A stretch of DNA of 64,000 nt, taken from the NCBI GenBank assembly GCA_905182165.1, contig CAJJAK010000002.1:62001-126000 (forward strand). The letters are read 5' to 3'. The translations under genes and the position numbers were made by a program. Below, in pieces: positions 1 to 8,976 of the stretch. The first letter of the stretch is position 1. Each line of letters starts with the position of its first letter. Below the pieces are notes generated by a model. The model ran no database searches, was not told the DNA's origin, and was given only the letters and a program-made list of their open reading frames with translations. Source of the stretch: an uncultured Paracoccaceae bacterium (GTDB lineage: Bacteria; Pseudomonadota; Alphaproteobacteria; Rhodobacterales; Rhodobacteraceae).

Positions 1-2
1 TC

Positions 3-194
3 GGAGCTCCAATCAAAGGAGCTACATTAATTGGAGACGGTGCAACTGCTCTTAAACAAATTCGCGGCGTCGGAAACGACATGGAGATGGATCCTGGAAT
101 GGGCAACTGTGGAAAACAAGGACAGTGGGTGCCAGTCGGAGTGGGCCAGCCAAGTTTACTAATTGGAGGATTAACAATAGGTGGCAGTGCCTAG
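3..194 (+). CDS. tldD: TldD metalloprotease, C-terminal fragment (runs off the left edge)
   Basis: The last 64 codons of a gene that begins outside the window, ending at TAG 192-194. The segment carries the glycine-rich C-terminal signature of the TldD/PmbA family (GMGNCGK followed by VPVGVGQP and a closing IGG). In the known family TldD works with TldE/PmbA as a cytoplasmic heterodimeric zinc protease that matures or degrades small peptides. It is followed after two bases by the convergent ligC stop, so it is not part of the lig operon. Identification is by the tail only. Confidence 0.82.
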   Translation, partial: GAPIKGATLIGDGATALKQIRGVGNDMEMDPGMGNCGKQGQWVPVGVGQPSLLIGGLTIGGSA

Positions 195-196
195 TA

Positions 197-1144
197 TTAC
201 CTGTTCAATTTCTGTTCAATTTGATGAAGAACTTCCATTGCAGCCAATCCCTGAGCAAACGAACTATTTGGCTCTCTTTTCTCCTTAATAGCCGAAAAAA
301 ACTCTCGATCTATTAACTCAATACCATTGTTAGACGCAGCAACATTACTTAAATCAATTGGGTTTTCTCGTCCATCTACCAAGTCATCATAGCGTGCAAT
401 GTATGTTGCAGTATCACCAATGTACCTAAAGAAAGTACCTAAAGGACCATCATTGTTAAACGACAGTGATAAAGTACACAGTGCACCAGATGGTGATTTT
501 AGTCCGATTGTCATATCCATAGCTATGCCTAAGTCTGGATGAATCGGGCCTTGCATACCAAATACTTCAGTGGGCACTTCACCAGTTTGATAAATAAACA
601 AGTCAACTGTATGACAAGCATGATGCCAGAGCAAATGATCAGTCCAACTCCGTGGATTTCCCAAGGCATTTATATTTGTTCTTCGAAAAAAATAAGTCTG
701 AACATCCAATTGTTGGATCTTAAACTCTTTTGAAATAATTTTATTATGCACATACTGATGAGAGGGATTGAAACGGCGCACATGACCCACCATTCCAACA
801 ACACCTGTTTCTTTCTGAAGGTTCACCAAACTTCGAGCATCTTCAATATTATCTGACATCGGAATTTCACACATTACATGTTTACCCGCTATCATACACT
901 TTCGAGATTGATCAGCATGCATTTGCGTTGGTGTGGAAAGAATTACAGCCTCAACATCAGGGTGAGATAAGCTCTCATTCAAATCTGTTGTATAATGCTC
1001 AATTCCTCGCTCTTTTGCCAGAGCCTCAATACTTTCAGTAGTACGCCCCACAACCGATACAACCTCAACACCATTTATATTCTTCAAGGCATTAAGATGC
1101 TTAACTCCAAATGCTCCAGCAGCACCTGCAACAGCAACTTTCAT
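197..1144 (-). CDS. ligC: 4-carboxy-2-hydroxymuconate-6-semialdehyde dehydrogenase
   Basis: 315-residue Gfo/Idh/MocA-family oxidoreductase. It oxidises the protocatechuate 4,5-ring-cleavage product (in its hemiacetal form) with NAD(P)+ to 2-pyrone-4,6-dicarboxylate. The N-terminal Rossmann motif GAAGAFG is at residues 7-13. The central stretch FFRRTN, SWTDHLLWHHACHT and the later GPLGTFFRYIGDT match Sphingobium LigC closely and separate it from generic sugar dehydrogenases. The start overlaps the end of ligB by 4 bases (ATGA), so ligA-ligB-ligC look translationally coupled. The length equals that of the characterised enzyme. Confidence 0.93.
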   Translation of the reverse strand: MKVAVAGAAGAFGVKHLNALKNINGVEVVSVVGRTTESIEALAKERGIEHYTTDLNESLSHPDVEAVILSTPTQMHADQSRKCMIAGKHVMCEIPMSDNIEDARSLVNLQKETGVVGMVGHVRRFNPSHQYVHNKIISKEFKIQQLDVQTYFFRRTNINALGNPRSWTDHLLWHHACHTVDLFIYQTGEVPTEVFGMQGPIHPDLGIAMDMTIGLKSPSGALCTLSLSFNNDGPLGTFFRYIGDTATYIARYDDLVDGRENPIDLSNVAASNNGIELIDREFFSAIKEKREPNSSFAQGLAAMEVLHQIEQKLNR

Positions 1145-1983
1145 GATGCTCTCTCTTCAAAACATATCAGCCCTGCGCCGGTATTAGAAACTGGTTTGTG
1201 ATAATGACGATAAACCTCAACTGGATCCTCCAACGCACCTCTCATGATCAACCACATAATAAGTTCAATGCCCTCTGATCCAGCCTCTCGCAGATATTCT
1301 GTATGCCCAATTCCTGAAAGGATCTCTGGTTTACTCTGAAGGTTATCAAGAAACATTTGATCAAATTCCGAATTTATCAAACCAGCCCGCTCACCCTGAA
1401 GTTGATGGCTCATCCCCCCTGTTCCAAAAATAGCCACCTTTAAATCTTCTGGATAGCTTTCTACAGCTTTTTTGAGCGCCTTACCAAGATTGAAACATCG
1501 ATTACCAGTTGGTTGAGGATATTTAATTACATTTACACAAAGTGGGATAACTTTGCATGGCCATTCAGTTGGCTTACCATACATTACTGTCAGTGGCACT
1601 GTTAACCCATGATCAACGTTCATTTCATTCGCTATAGCAATATCAAATTCATCAAAAATCAAGCTTTCACTTATGTGACTTGAAAAATCAGCATGTCCGT
1701 GAACATAGGGGACTTTTCGCGGCCCATATCCTTCATCTGCAGGCGCATATCCATCAGCAACTCCAAGTACAAATGTGTTAATTAATTCAACCGAAAAAGC
1801 ACTTGCGTGATCATTATAAACTAAAATTACAACATCAGGTTTGATTTTTTTTATCCATTCAAAATAACTATCATAACCGTCAAATAGAGGCTTAAAATAG
1901 TCATTCCTATCTTTACCATTATCAGAAGCCGCTCCTATTGTTGGCACATGGCTTGTCCCTACTCCAGCTACTATTTTAGCCAT
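1141..1983 (-). CDS. ligB: Protocatechuate 4,5-dioxygenase, beta (catalytic) subunit
   Basis: 280-residue class III extradiol ring-cleavage dioxygenase catalytic subunit. With the alpha subunit it opens protocatechuate between C4 and C5 using Fe(II) and O2. Fe ligands expected from LigB are present: His12 (SHVP), His59 (NDHA) and Glu240 (SEGIEL). The catalytic base is His193 in GGMSHQLQG. It is about 20 residues shorter than Sphingobium LigB because the C-terminal tail is missing. The start codon overlaps the end of ligA by 8 bases, typical of an obligate complex made in fixed ratio. Confidence 0.95.
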   Translation of the reverse strand: MAKIVAGVGTSHVPTIGAASDNGKDRNDYFKPLFDGYDSYFEWIKKIKPDVVILVYNDHASAFSVELINTFVLGVADGYAPADEGYGPRKVPYVHGHADFSSHISESLIFDEFDIAIANEMNVDHGLTVPLTVMYGKPTEWPCKVIPLCVNVIKYPQPTGNRCFNLGKALKKAVESYPEDLKVAIFGTGGMSHQLQGERAGLINSEFDQMFLDNLQSKPEILSGIGHTEYLREAGSEGIELIMWLIMRGALEDPVEVYRHYHKPVSNTGAGLICFEERAS

Positions 1984-2371
1984 TTAAATTTTCCTTTATT
2001 GATTTGTTACCCTCAACTGAACGCCCACCATCGATCATCATTTGCTTAAAATCATCTACGTTCATATGAGACATCATTCCACCAACATGCTGCATGGTTA
2101 AACCATCAAAAATTGCCAACTTGAAAGTATAATAGATATTACCACCAACTTTTAGCATACCTAACCAGTCTCGACTTTCAATCAATTCACGTTGTTTATC
2201 TGTCATAGGGAATGTATCCATATATTTTACTGAGTCTTCCCTAAAAGCCTCTCTATTTTCTGACTTATCTAAGGATTTGCAAAACATATTTAAGTAATAC
2301 CCCTCACGACAGCGTCGCCCATTGAAAACATATGTGCCTGGAATATCTTCATAGTCAGTAGTTATTGCCAT
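1976..2371 (-). CDS. ligA: Protocatechuate 4,5-dioxygenase, alpha subunit
   Basis: 131-residue small subunit of the LigAB dioxygenase, first gene of the leftward lig operon. Family markers are DIPGTYVF near the N-terminus, GYYLNMF, GGNIYY and QMMIDGGRS near the end. The alpha subunit has no iron site; it closes the active site of LigB and contacts the substrate. The start ATG at 2369-2371 is preceded on its strand by an AGGAG-type ribosome site. The 530-bp region upstream separates it from the rightward sulfatase-like gene and should hold the operon promoter. Confidence 0.94.
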   Translation of the reverse strand: MAITTDYEDIPGTYVFNGRRCREGYYLNMFCKSLDKSENREAFREDSVKYMDTFPMTDKQRELIESRDWLGMLKVGGNIYYTFKLAIFDGLTMQHVGGMMSHMNVDDFKQMMIDGGRSVEGNKSIKENLNG

Positions 2372-2902
2372 TAAAAACTCCTAGTTGTCTCTGAAAATTT
2401 TAATTCAATTTCCAAAACTTTTTGTACTATTAAATCATTCAAATTTTTCTTAAGCAAGCCCATCAAACAAGAATAACCGTGTGGGTTAGAATTTTATATT
2501 TTTTGTTATTTTTGTAAACTCAAACATATTGAACTAAACTAAAGAAATAAAGTTCTACACTTGTCTTCATTTTGAAAAATATTTTTAAAATTCTCAGATA
2601 TCTGCATCATGCTGAGGAAGCTCATAAAAAGCCTCATTTCCGTGGACGGGTATTGCTAGAGCCTAAAATGGTGGCAATAATTGGGTGCCATAAAAAGGAT
2701 GATGCTTGACATTGATGAATTTATTTAACATGTTAAAGAAAAAAGAGCAAGCTTTGGCATACCTAACGTTACAATACTCCGCAAATTTAAAAAATCACTT
2801 AGATTTTAATGACCTTTGTGATTCTCTAAGACTTGCGATGCATGACCAGAATATTTCCCCAAATTGTTCGATTCAAAATCAGAACAACCAAGGTATACGA
2901 TC
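2372..2902. other. Divergent intergenic region upstream of ligA and the sulfatase-like gene
   Basis: About 530 bp without a convincing gene, AT-rich, between divergently transcribed catabolic genes. It should contain both promoters. I see an inverted repeat TGGCA-N9-TGCCA at 2672-2690 (listed separately) and a GAGG...CCTC pair near 2614-2635. A 66-codon open frame at 2706-2906 has no family resemblance I can see and overlaps the start of the next gene; I do not call it. No regulator gene sits beside the cluster. Confidence 0.5.
2672..2690. promoter_or_regulatory. Inverted repeat, possible operator of the lig/sulfatase divergon
   Basis: TGGCA, nine bases, TGCCA: a perfect 5-bp dyad in the divergent intergenic region. 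The spacing is compatible with a dimeric activator or repressor site (LysR-type sites are often imperfect dyads of this size), but a 5-bp dyad can arise by chance and no cognate regulator is adjacent. Confidence 0.25.
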
Positions 2903-4621
2903 TTGAATATACTATTTATAATGTATGATCAGCTTAGATTTGACTACTTGAGCTGCGCCGGACACCCTTCATTGGAAACTCCAAATTTTGATCGCGTCGC
3001 CTCTATGGGGGTTCGCTTTACAAATGCGTACGTCCAATCGCCAATTTGCGGCGCAAGCCGAATGTGTTTTTATACTGGACGCTACGCTTCAAGCCATGGT
3101 GCTCAATGGAACAATTTTCCTCTGCGCGTAGGTGAGTTTACAATGGGGGATCATTTGCGCAAAGCTGGAATGGATTGCTGGTTATTGGGTAAAACTCACA
3201 TGAAAGCAGATGCTGAAGGCATGTCCAGGCTTGGCTTAAGTGCTGACAGTGAAATTGGTGCTAGACAGGCTGAGTGCGGATTCGATTCTTGGGTTCGCGA
3301 TGATGGTCTTTGGGGTCAGGGTCCAGATGGATTTTATGACGAGAAACGCTCTCCATATAATGAATATCTTAAATCCAAGGGATATGAGAGTGAAAACCCT
3401 TGGGCTGACTTTGCAAATGCTGGAATCGATGGTGATAATATTGCTTCTGGATGGTTTTTTAAAAATGCTGACAAGGCAGCAAATATAAAGGAAGAAGATA
3501 GTGAGACAGCTTGGTTAACCACTCAAACAATCGATTTTATTAATAAACAACAGGGTCCATGGTGTGCGCACGTAAGTTTTATAAAACCGCATTGGCCTTA
3601 TATTGTGCCCGCTCCATATCATAATATGTATGGTGGTAATCATGTTCCGCCCGCTAAAAGACATGAAGTGGAACTCGACAATCCCCATCCAATTTTTGGA
3701 GGGTACCAAAATAATAAAATTGCTCAAGCATTTCAAAAAGAAGAAGTACGGCAAAAAGTAATTCCGGCATATATGGGCTTAATTAAGCAATGTGATGACC
3801 AGTTGGGTAGACTTCTCGAACACTTAGAAAAAGAAAATAAATTAGAAAGCACTATGATCGTACTGACCTCCGATCATGGTGATTACCTAGGTGATCACTG
3901 GTTAGGCGAAAAAGATTTATTCCATGAACAATCTGTTAAAATCCCCTTGATTATTTATGATCCTAGAGAAAAAGCAAATAAAACTCGCAACTCCACATGC
4001 GATGAGTTGGTAGAAAGCTTAGACTTAGCCGCAACATTTGTAGAAGCTGCAGGTGGAAAGGTTCCAGATCATATACTTGAAGGACGTTCACTTATACCCT
4101 GGCTCAATGGAGATAAACCTAACTGGCGAAAATACGTAATCAGCGAATTTGATTATTCAGCCACTCCGTTGGCAGTAAAATTAGGCTTAAAGCCACGTGA
4201 TTGTCGTCTATTTATGGTTTTTGATGGAAGATGGAAAATGATGCATGCTGAAGGTGGTATCCGGCCTATGTTATTTGATTTAAAAACTGATCCAGATGAA
4301 TTTCATGATTTAGCTAAAACCGAAGAATACGGAAATGAGATAGATCGTTTGTATGGTTTTTTAGCAGAATGGGGTAGAAGACTAGCCCAAAGAGTAACCA
4401 AATCAGAAGATGATATTATCAATATGCGAGCTCGATCTTCAGGGAAGGGTATATTACCATTTTTGATTGATGGGAGTGAAGTACCTGAAGAATTGACCGC
4501 ATTTTATAGAGGCAAAATCAAACAAAAATTCACGAGGAATGATGCCAAACTCAGATCTATTAAGGCACTCCAAACAATTCAAAAAAATAGAGTAGAAGAA
4601 AGAAATATTTTTAAAGCTTAG
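2903..4621 (+). CDS. Sulfatase / phosphonate monoester hydrolase family enzyme
   Basis: About 572-residue alkaline-phosphatase-superfamily hydrolase. The N-terminal metal site is FIMYDQLRFDY. The formylglycine motif is C-G-A-S-R (in ICGASRM), whose cysteine is expected to be matured to formylglycine. The second metal site is TSDHGDYLGDHWL. Overall it resembles the phosphonate monoester hydrolase/arylsulfatase branch, which cleaves sulfate, phosphate or phosphonate esters. I place the start at TTG 2903, preceded by AAGG at a good distance, because homology begins there (NILFIMYDQ). An upstream frame reaches 2864 but adds non-conserved residues. Beside a protocatechuate cluster it may release phenols from sulfate esters; that is inference. 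Confidence 0.78.
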   Translation: MNILFIMYDQLRFDYLSCAGHPSLETPNFDRVASMGVRFTNAYVQSPICGASRMCFYTGRYASSHGAQWNNFPLRVGEFTMGDHLRKAGMDCWLLGKTHMKADAEGMSRLGLSADSEIGARQAECGFDSWVRDDGLWGQGPDGFYDEKRSPYNEYLKSKGYESENPWADFANAGIDGDNIASGWFFKNADKAANIKEEDSETAWLTTQTIDFINKQQGPWCAHVSFIKPHWPYIVPAPYHNMYGGNHVPPAKRHEVELDNPHPIFGGYQNNKIAQAFQKEEVRQKVIPAYMGLIKQCDDQLGRLLEHLEKENKLESTMIVLTSDHGDYLGDHWLGEKDLFHEQSVKIPLIIYDPREKANKTRNSTCDELVESLDLAATFVEAAGGKVPDHILEGRSLIPWLNGDKPNWRKYVISEFDYSATPLAVKLGLKPRDCRLFMVFDGRWKMMHAEGGIRPMLFDLKTDPDEFHDLAKTEEYGNEIDRLYGFLAEWGRRLAQRVTKSEDDIINMRARSSGKGILPFLIDGSEVPEELTAFYRGKIKQKFTRNDAKLRSIKALQTIQKNRVEERNIFKA

Positions 4622-4659
4622 ATCAGTCAATACTAGTCTAAAAAAAGGAATTCAGGCAG

Positions 4660-5430
4660 ATGCAAGTAGCCATTACTGGAGCCGCAACTGGTATAGGAGC
4701 GGAAGTAGCATTGAAGTTGAAAGCGCAAGGGCACACAGTCACAGCTTTCGACATTGTTGAAACAAAACAAAACGTTGACAACTTCATTCAGCTTGATCTC
4801 TCAGATTTAAAGTCCATAAGAAATGCTATCGATAATACAAAAGGGCCATTTGATGCTCTTATTAATAACGCGGGATTGCCACCTAGAAAGAATTTAGAAG
4901 AAAAAATTCTTATGGTAAATTATATTGGCATGAAAACCTTTATGAATGGCATGTTGGACAAATTAGAAAAAGGTGCCTCAATCGTCAATACATCCTCGCG
5001 CGCTGGGTCAATGTGGCAAGAGAACATAATGCAAGTAAAAAGGTTTATGCGAATAAATTCGTCAGAACTGAATAATTTTATATCTAAAGAAAATATTGAT
5101 CCTGTTCGTGCATATAATCTATCAAAAGAAGCGGTAATCGTTTTAACAATGGCTAGAACAGAAGAGCTATTGGCTCGTGGACTTCGCATCAATTCGTTAT
5201 GTCCTGCCGCCGTAAGCACAGAAATATTAAAAGACTTCACGAATGCTTTTGGAAAAAAAGTTGTTGAGAACATCGCTCGGACTGGTCGAGCAGCTTTGCC
5301 AGAAGAAGTAGCAGATAGCATCATTTATCTGGCATCACCTCAAAGTGCTTGGATAAAAGGTCAAAATATTACGATTGACGGTGGCATGTCAGCAATGATT
5401 GCTACAGACATGCTTGAATTAAATAATTGA
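4660..5430 (+). CDS. Short-chain dehydrogenase/reductase
   Basis: 256-residue classical SDR. The NAD(P)-binding TGAATGIG motif is at the N-terminus, followed by NNAG. The catalytic triad is Ser (NTSSRAGS), Tyr and Lys (YNLSK). The closing IDGG is typical. A long insert after the catalytic Ser (about 35 residues before YNLSK) resembles 3-alpha-hydroxysteroid dehydrogenase/carbonyl reductase-type SDRs. A good ribosome site (AAAAGGAATT) precedes the ATG. It lies between the sulfatase-like gene and galB in the same direction, so it may oxidise or reduce an aromatic side chain feeding protocatechuate. The substrate is unknown. Confidence 0.8.
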   Translation: MQVAITGAATGIGAEVALKLKAQGHTVTAFDIVETKQNVDNFIQLDLSDLKSIRNAIDNTKGPFDALINNAGLPPRKNLEEKILMVNYIGMKTFMNGMLDKLEKGASIVNTSSRAGSMWQENIMQVKRFMRINSSELNNFISKENIDPVRAYNLSKEAVIVLTMARTEELLARGLRINSLCPAAVSTEILKDFTNAFGKKVVENIARTGRAALPEEVADSIIYLASPQSAWIKGQNITIDGGMSAMIATDMLELNN

Positions 5431-5553
5431 GGTGCTAGGTGATTTTCTAACAATATTAACAACTTAAAAAATCAAATATTGATATAATAAAGATAATAAC
5501 TTTAATAAATTTTAAATATCCGTACTATATTTTTCAAAACTGAAAGTATTATT
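5431..5553. promoter_or_regulatory. Intergenic region likely holding the promoter of the galB operon
   Basis: About 120 bp of very AT-rich DNA between the SDR gene and galB. It could carry a promoter for galB-ligK-galD-ligI. TTGATATAATAAAG-like sequence is present near 5475-5490, but I cannot define -35/-10 boxes with confidence. Confidence 0.25.
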
Positions 5554-6289
5554 ATGACCAATAAAAAATCTGCGCTAATTTTATCTGCTCACGCTGCTGA
5601 TTTTGTATGGCGATGTGGAGGAGCAATCGCATTACATCAAAAATTGGGGTATGAAGTAACGATCGCGTGTATGTCATACGGAGAAAGAGGTGAAAGCGCA
5701 AAACTTTGGAAACAAGACGGAATGACTATTGAAAAAGTAAAAAACAATCGAAGAAAAGAGGCAGAAAATGCTGCCAAAGCTCTAAATGCGCATGATATAA
5801 ATTTTCTTGATCTTGGCGATTATCCCTTAGAAATAGATTTGGAAGCAAAATATAAAATTGTTCATAAAAATCTTAATAATTCAACCTAATTTTATGATGA
5901 GTCATTCAAAATATGATCAATACAATACGGACCACATGTTAATGACAAAAGTTGCTATTGAAACACGCATGATTGCGCAAGCCTGGGGACATAATCCAGG
6001 GGAAAAAGTCTTAGGAGCCCCTCAACTCTATCTGTTCGAACCTCATCAAACGGAGCAAATGGGCTGGAAACCAGACGTATTTTTAGACATTACAGATGTT
6101 TGGGATAAAAAAAGAGAAGCAATCGAATGTATGGAAGGCCAGCATCATTTATGGAAATATTATACGAACGTTGCAGAAAATAGAGGCAATCATTTTAGAC
6201 GAAACTCTGGGGGAATGGCAGGAGGCCGGCCAGCAGAATATGCTGAAGCTTTTGAAACTGTTTATCCAGTTTGTAAGGATGAATTATAA
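5554..6289 (+). CDS. galB: 4-oxalomesaconate hydratase, GalB type (one frameshift)
   Basis: PIG-L/LmbE-family zinc enzyme that hydrates 4-oxalomesaconate to 4-carboxy-4-hydroxy-2-oxoadipate. It matches Pseudomonas putida GalB along its length: [18 protein letters not shown] at the N-terminus, [29 protein letters not shown] and DITDVWDKK. The reading frame shifts by one base between about 5866 and 5882; an extra A in the AAAAA run at 5866-5870 would account for it, since removing one base restores an uninterrupted alignment of the expected length. This is the GalB solution to the step that Sphingobium performs with the unrelated LigJ. The stop overlaps the ligK start (TAATG). Confidence 0.88.
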
Positions 6290-6963
6290 TGGGTGGTGTA
6301 GTTGTGCAAAATGTTGAACGCGCCAATCAAAATACCATTGATGGCCTAGCCAAATGTGGGGTAGCAACTGTTCATGAAGCACAAGGCAAAAAGGGATTGC
6401 TTGCAAGTTATATTTTTCCTGTGATTTCTGGGAAACGTATAGCAGGATCGGCTCTAACCATTCTTGCACCACCAGAGGATAATTGGATGCTCCATGTCGC
6501 GATTGAGCAAATTAAACCTGGTGATATTATGATTGTTGCTACCACTTCACCTTCCGATGCTGGATACTTCGGCGATCTATTAGCAACATCAGCGATGGCG
6601 AGGGGGTGCCAAGGCTTAATAATCGATGGTGGTTGTCGGGATATTGCTGATCTTCGAAATATGGATTTTCCAGTTTGGAGCAAAGCCCATCACGCCCAAG
6701 GAACAGTTAAAGAAGTTATTGGTTCAGTAAATATTCCCATAGTATGCGCAGGCGCTAAAGTAGAAGCAGGGGATATTATTGTTGCTGATGATGATGGCGT
6801 CTGTATTGTCAAGCGCTCAGAAGCTGAAAATGTTCTCAAGCTCTCTAAAGAAAGAGAACTATTAGAGATCGAGAAGCGCGAAAGAATGGCTAATGGTGAA
6901 TTGGGGCTCGATATTTATAATATGCGAGAAAAGTTAAAAAAGTATGGTCTAAAATATGTCTAA
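6289..6963 (+). CDS. ligK: 4-carboxy-4-hydroxy-2-oxoadipate aldolase / oxaloacetate decarboxylase
   Basis: 224-residue RraA-fold class II aldolase that splits 4-carboxy-4-hydroxy-2-oxoadipate into pyruvate and oxaloacetate, the last step of the 4,5-cleavage pathway. Markers shared with LigK/GalC/ProA are [20 protein letters not shown] [21 protein letters not shown], the metal/catalytic IIDGGCRD and DIYNMRE near the C-terminus. The length equals that of the characterised enzymes. The start overlaps the galB stop and the end overlaps the galD start by 8 bases, so the three genes are translationally linked. Confidence 0.94.
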   Translation: MGGVVVQNVERANQNTIDGLAKCGVATVHEAQGKKGLLASYIFPVISGKRIAGSALTILAPPEDNWMLHVAIEQIKPGDIMIVATTSPSDAGYFGDLLATSAMARGCQGLIIDGGCRDIADLRNMDFPVWSKAHHAQGTVKEVIGSVNIPIVCAGAKVEAGDIIVADDDGVCIVKRSEAENVLKLSKERELLEIEKRERMANGELGLDIYNMREKLKKYGLKYV

Positions 6964-8006
6964 TGATGTTCCTGCGATGTGGATGCGAGGAGGAACATCA
7001 AAAGGACTATATTTTTTAAAAAATGATCTTCCTTCTAATAAAGTAGAACGAGATAAGTTTCTCCTATCCATATTTGGTTCCCCTGATAGACTTCAAATAA
7101 ATGGTATTGGTGGTGGAAATCCACTGACTTCCAAAGTTGCAATCATATCAAAATCCAAAAAACCTGATGCTAAAATTGATTATTTATTTCTTCAAGTATC
7201 CGTTGATAATACTTTAGTTTCAGATATGAGATCTTTACCGAAATATCTTAGCTGGCATAGCTCCTTTCGCTATAGAGCGCGGACTTGTAAAACCAAAATA
7301 TGGCCATGATGAAACATCAGTTAAGATCTACATGGAAAATACCAAACAGATGGCCATTGCTTCTGTTCAGACTCCAAAAGGTAAGATTACTTATAAAGGT
7401 GAAACCTATATAGACGGTGTTCCAAAGCCTAGCTCTCCCATTTCTCTTGAATTTTTAAATATTGCTGGTTCGTTATGTGGTGATTTATTACCAACTGGAA
7501 ATCAAATCGATAATGTTAATGGTGTCGATGTGACAATGATTGATAATGGAATGCCATGTGTGATCATCAGAGCAATAGATTTAAAAATAACTGGTTATGA
7601 AGATATTGAAGATCTTGAGAGTGATTTGGAACTACGCGATTTTTTAGAAAAATTGCGTATTTCATGTGGTAAGTTAATGAAACTTGGGAACGTGGCAGAG
7701 AAAACGGTACCAAAAATGACTATTGTAAGTAATGCCAAATCTGGAGGCATTATAAACACTCGAACTTTCATCCCTCATAGGTGCCATTCCTCAATAGGAG
7801 TTTTTGGCGCAATCAGCGTTGCTACTGCTTGTTTGCTTAATAAATCTGTTACAAATCTAATTTCATCTATACCAGAGGGAAACACAAAGATTTGCTCAAT
7901 TGAGCATCCTTCTGGACAAACTCAAGTTGTGATTAAAACTAACCAACAAGAAATAATATCTACTGCGGTATTAAGAACGGCTTCGAGAAGATGGTATCGT
8001 TTTTGA
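6956..8006 (+). CDS. galD: 4-oxalomesaconate tautomerase, GalD/LigU type (interrupted)
   Basis: PrpF-family isomerase that shifts the double bond to give the substrate of GalB. The N-terminal MRGGTSKG motif, [27 protein letters not shown] and [17 protein letters not shown] match GalD. Two breaks are visible. Around 7218-7243 the conserved stretch before [14 protein letters not shown] is scrambled and the frame changes. Near 7975-7990 the ending TAR..DGIVF is out of frame. Both look like sequence damage, not gene structure, because the flanking homology is collinear. Overlaps ligK by 8 bases. Confidence 0.85.
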
Positions 8007-8033
8007 TGATATATATTGAAGGAAAAAAAGCTT

Positions 8034-8906
8034 ATGGACCCAGATTGGTTACCTTTTCACCCAGAACCTACTAAACCCTCATTTGAGTTACCGAAAGGTG
8101 CGGTAGACGCACATTGTCATGTATTTGGCCCTGCAAATAAATTTCCCTTTGCACCAGAACGCAAATACACACCATGCGACGCCTCTAAAGAACAGCTTTT
8201 TAAACTTAGAGATTTTCTTGGTTTTGAAAGGAATGTCATTGTACAAGCTTCATGTCATGGGACGAATAATGATGCCCTAGAGGATGCCTTGTTATCTTCA
8301 AATAATTTAGCAACAGTACCTGAAAAACTACCAGATATAACTGAAATTGATCTAAAGCGTTTAGACACTGCCGGCGTGCGAGCCGTCCGATTTAATTTTG
8401 TTAAAAGGTTAGTTGATAATACACCAAGAGAGGTTTTTCATAATATCGCACAAAAAATAGCAACATTAGGATGGCACATTGTTGTATACCTCGAGGCACA
8501 AGATTTAGAAGAGTTAAGTCCCTTTTTAAAATCTTTACCGACAGATATTGTTTTTGACCATATGGCGCGACCTGACGTCTCAAAAGGAACAAATAGTAAA
8601 GAATTTAATTTATTTAGAAAACTAATGGAAAACGAAAAATTCTGGTGCAAGACTAGTTGCCCAGAACGTTTATCCAAATTAGGACCAAAAACCAATTATG
8701 CTGACGTAAAACCCTTCATGAAGCTATTAATCGAAAATTATTCAGAACGCGTTTTATGGGGCACAGATTGGCCTCATCCTAATATGAAATCTCATATGCC
8801 TGATGATGGAAGTTTGGTTGATGTTTTAAAAGAAATTGCTGTAACACCTGAAATTCAAAAAAAACTATTAGTAGATAATCCTAGTAAGCTGTACTGGTGT
8901 AATTGA
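8034..8906 (+). CDS. ligI: 2-pyrone-4,6-dicarboxylate hydrolase
   Basis: About 290-residue metal-dependent amidohydrolase-superfamily lactonase. It opens 2-pyrone-4,6-dicarboxylate, the product of LigC, to 4-oxalomesaconate. The metal-binding DAHCHVFGP puts His at residues 27 and 29. KYTPCDAS, VIVQASCHG, RFNFVKRL, FDHMARPD and the late LWGTDWPHPN (catalytic Asp) match LigI. The ATG at 8034 has AAGGA nine bases upstream; a TTG at 8016 would add six residues and is less likely. About four residues are missing near 8310 relative to LigI (SSNNLATVP). Confidence 0.93.
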   Translation: MDPDWLPFHPEPTKPSFELPKGAVDAHCHVFGPANKFPFAPERKYTPCDASKEQLFKLRDFLGFERNVIVQASCHGTNNDALEDALLSSNNLATVPEKLPDITEIDLKRLDTAGVRAVRFNFVKRLVDNTPREVFHNIAQKIATLGWHIVVYLEAQDLEELSPFLKSLPTDIVFDHMARPDVSKGTNSKEFNLFRKLMENEKFWCKTSCPERLSKLGPKTNYADVKPFMKLLIENYSERVLWGTDWPHPNMKSHMPDDGSLVDVLKEIAVTPEIQKKLLVDNPSKLYWCN

Positions 8907-8976
8907 ATTATTTATTGCTTTTTTTTGTTGCGTCAATTTATGTTAAGAAAGTCAGTTTTTAATATTAGGTGGTAAG

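Noticed and set aside
2706..2906. 66-codon rightward frame upstream of the sulfatase-like gene
   Set aside because: No ribosome site or family resemblance, and it overlaps the better-supported TTG start at 2903.
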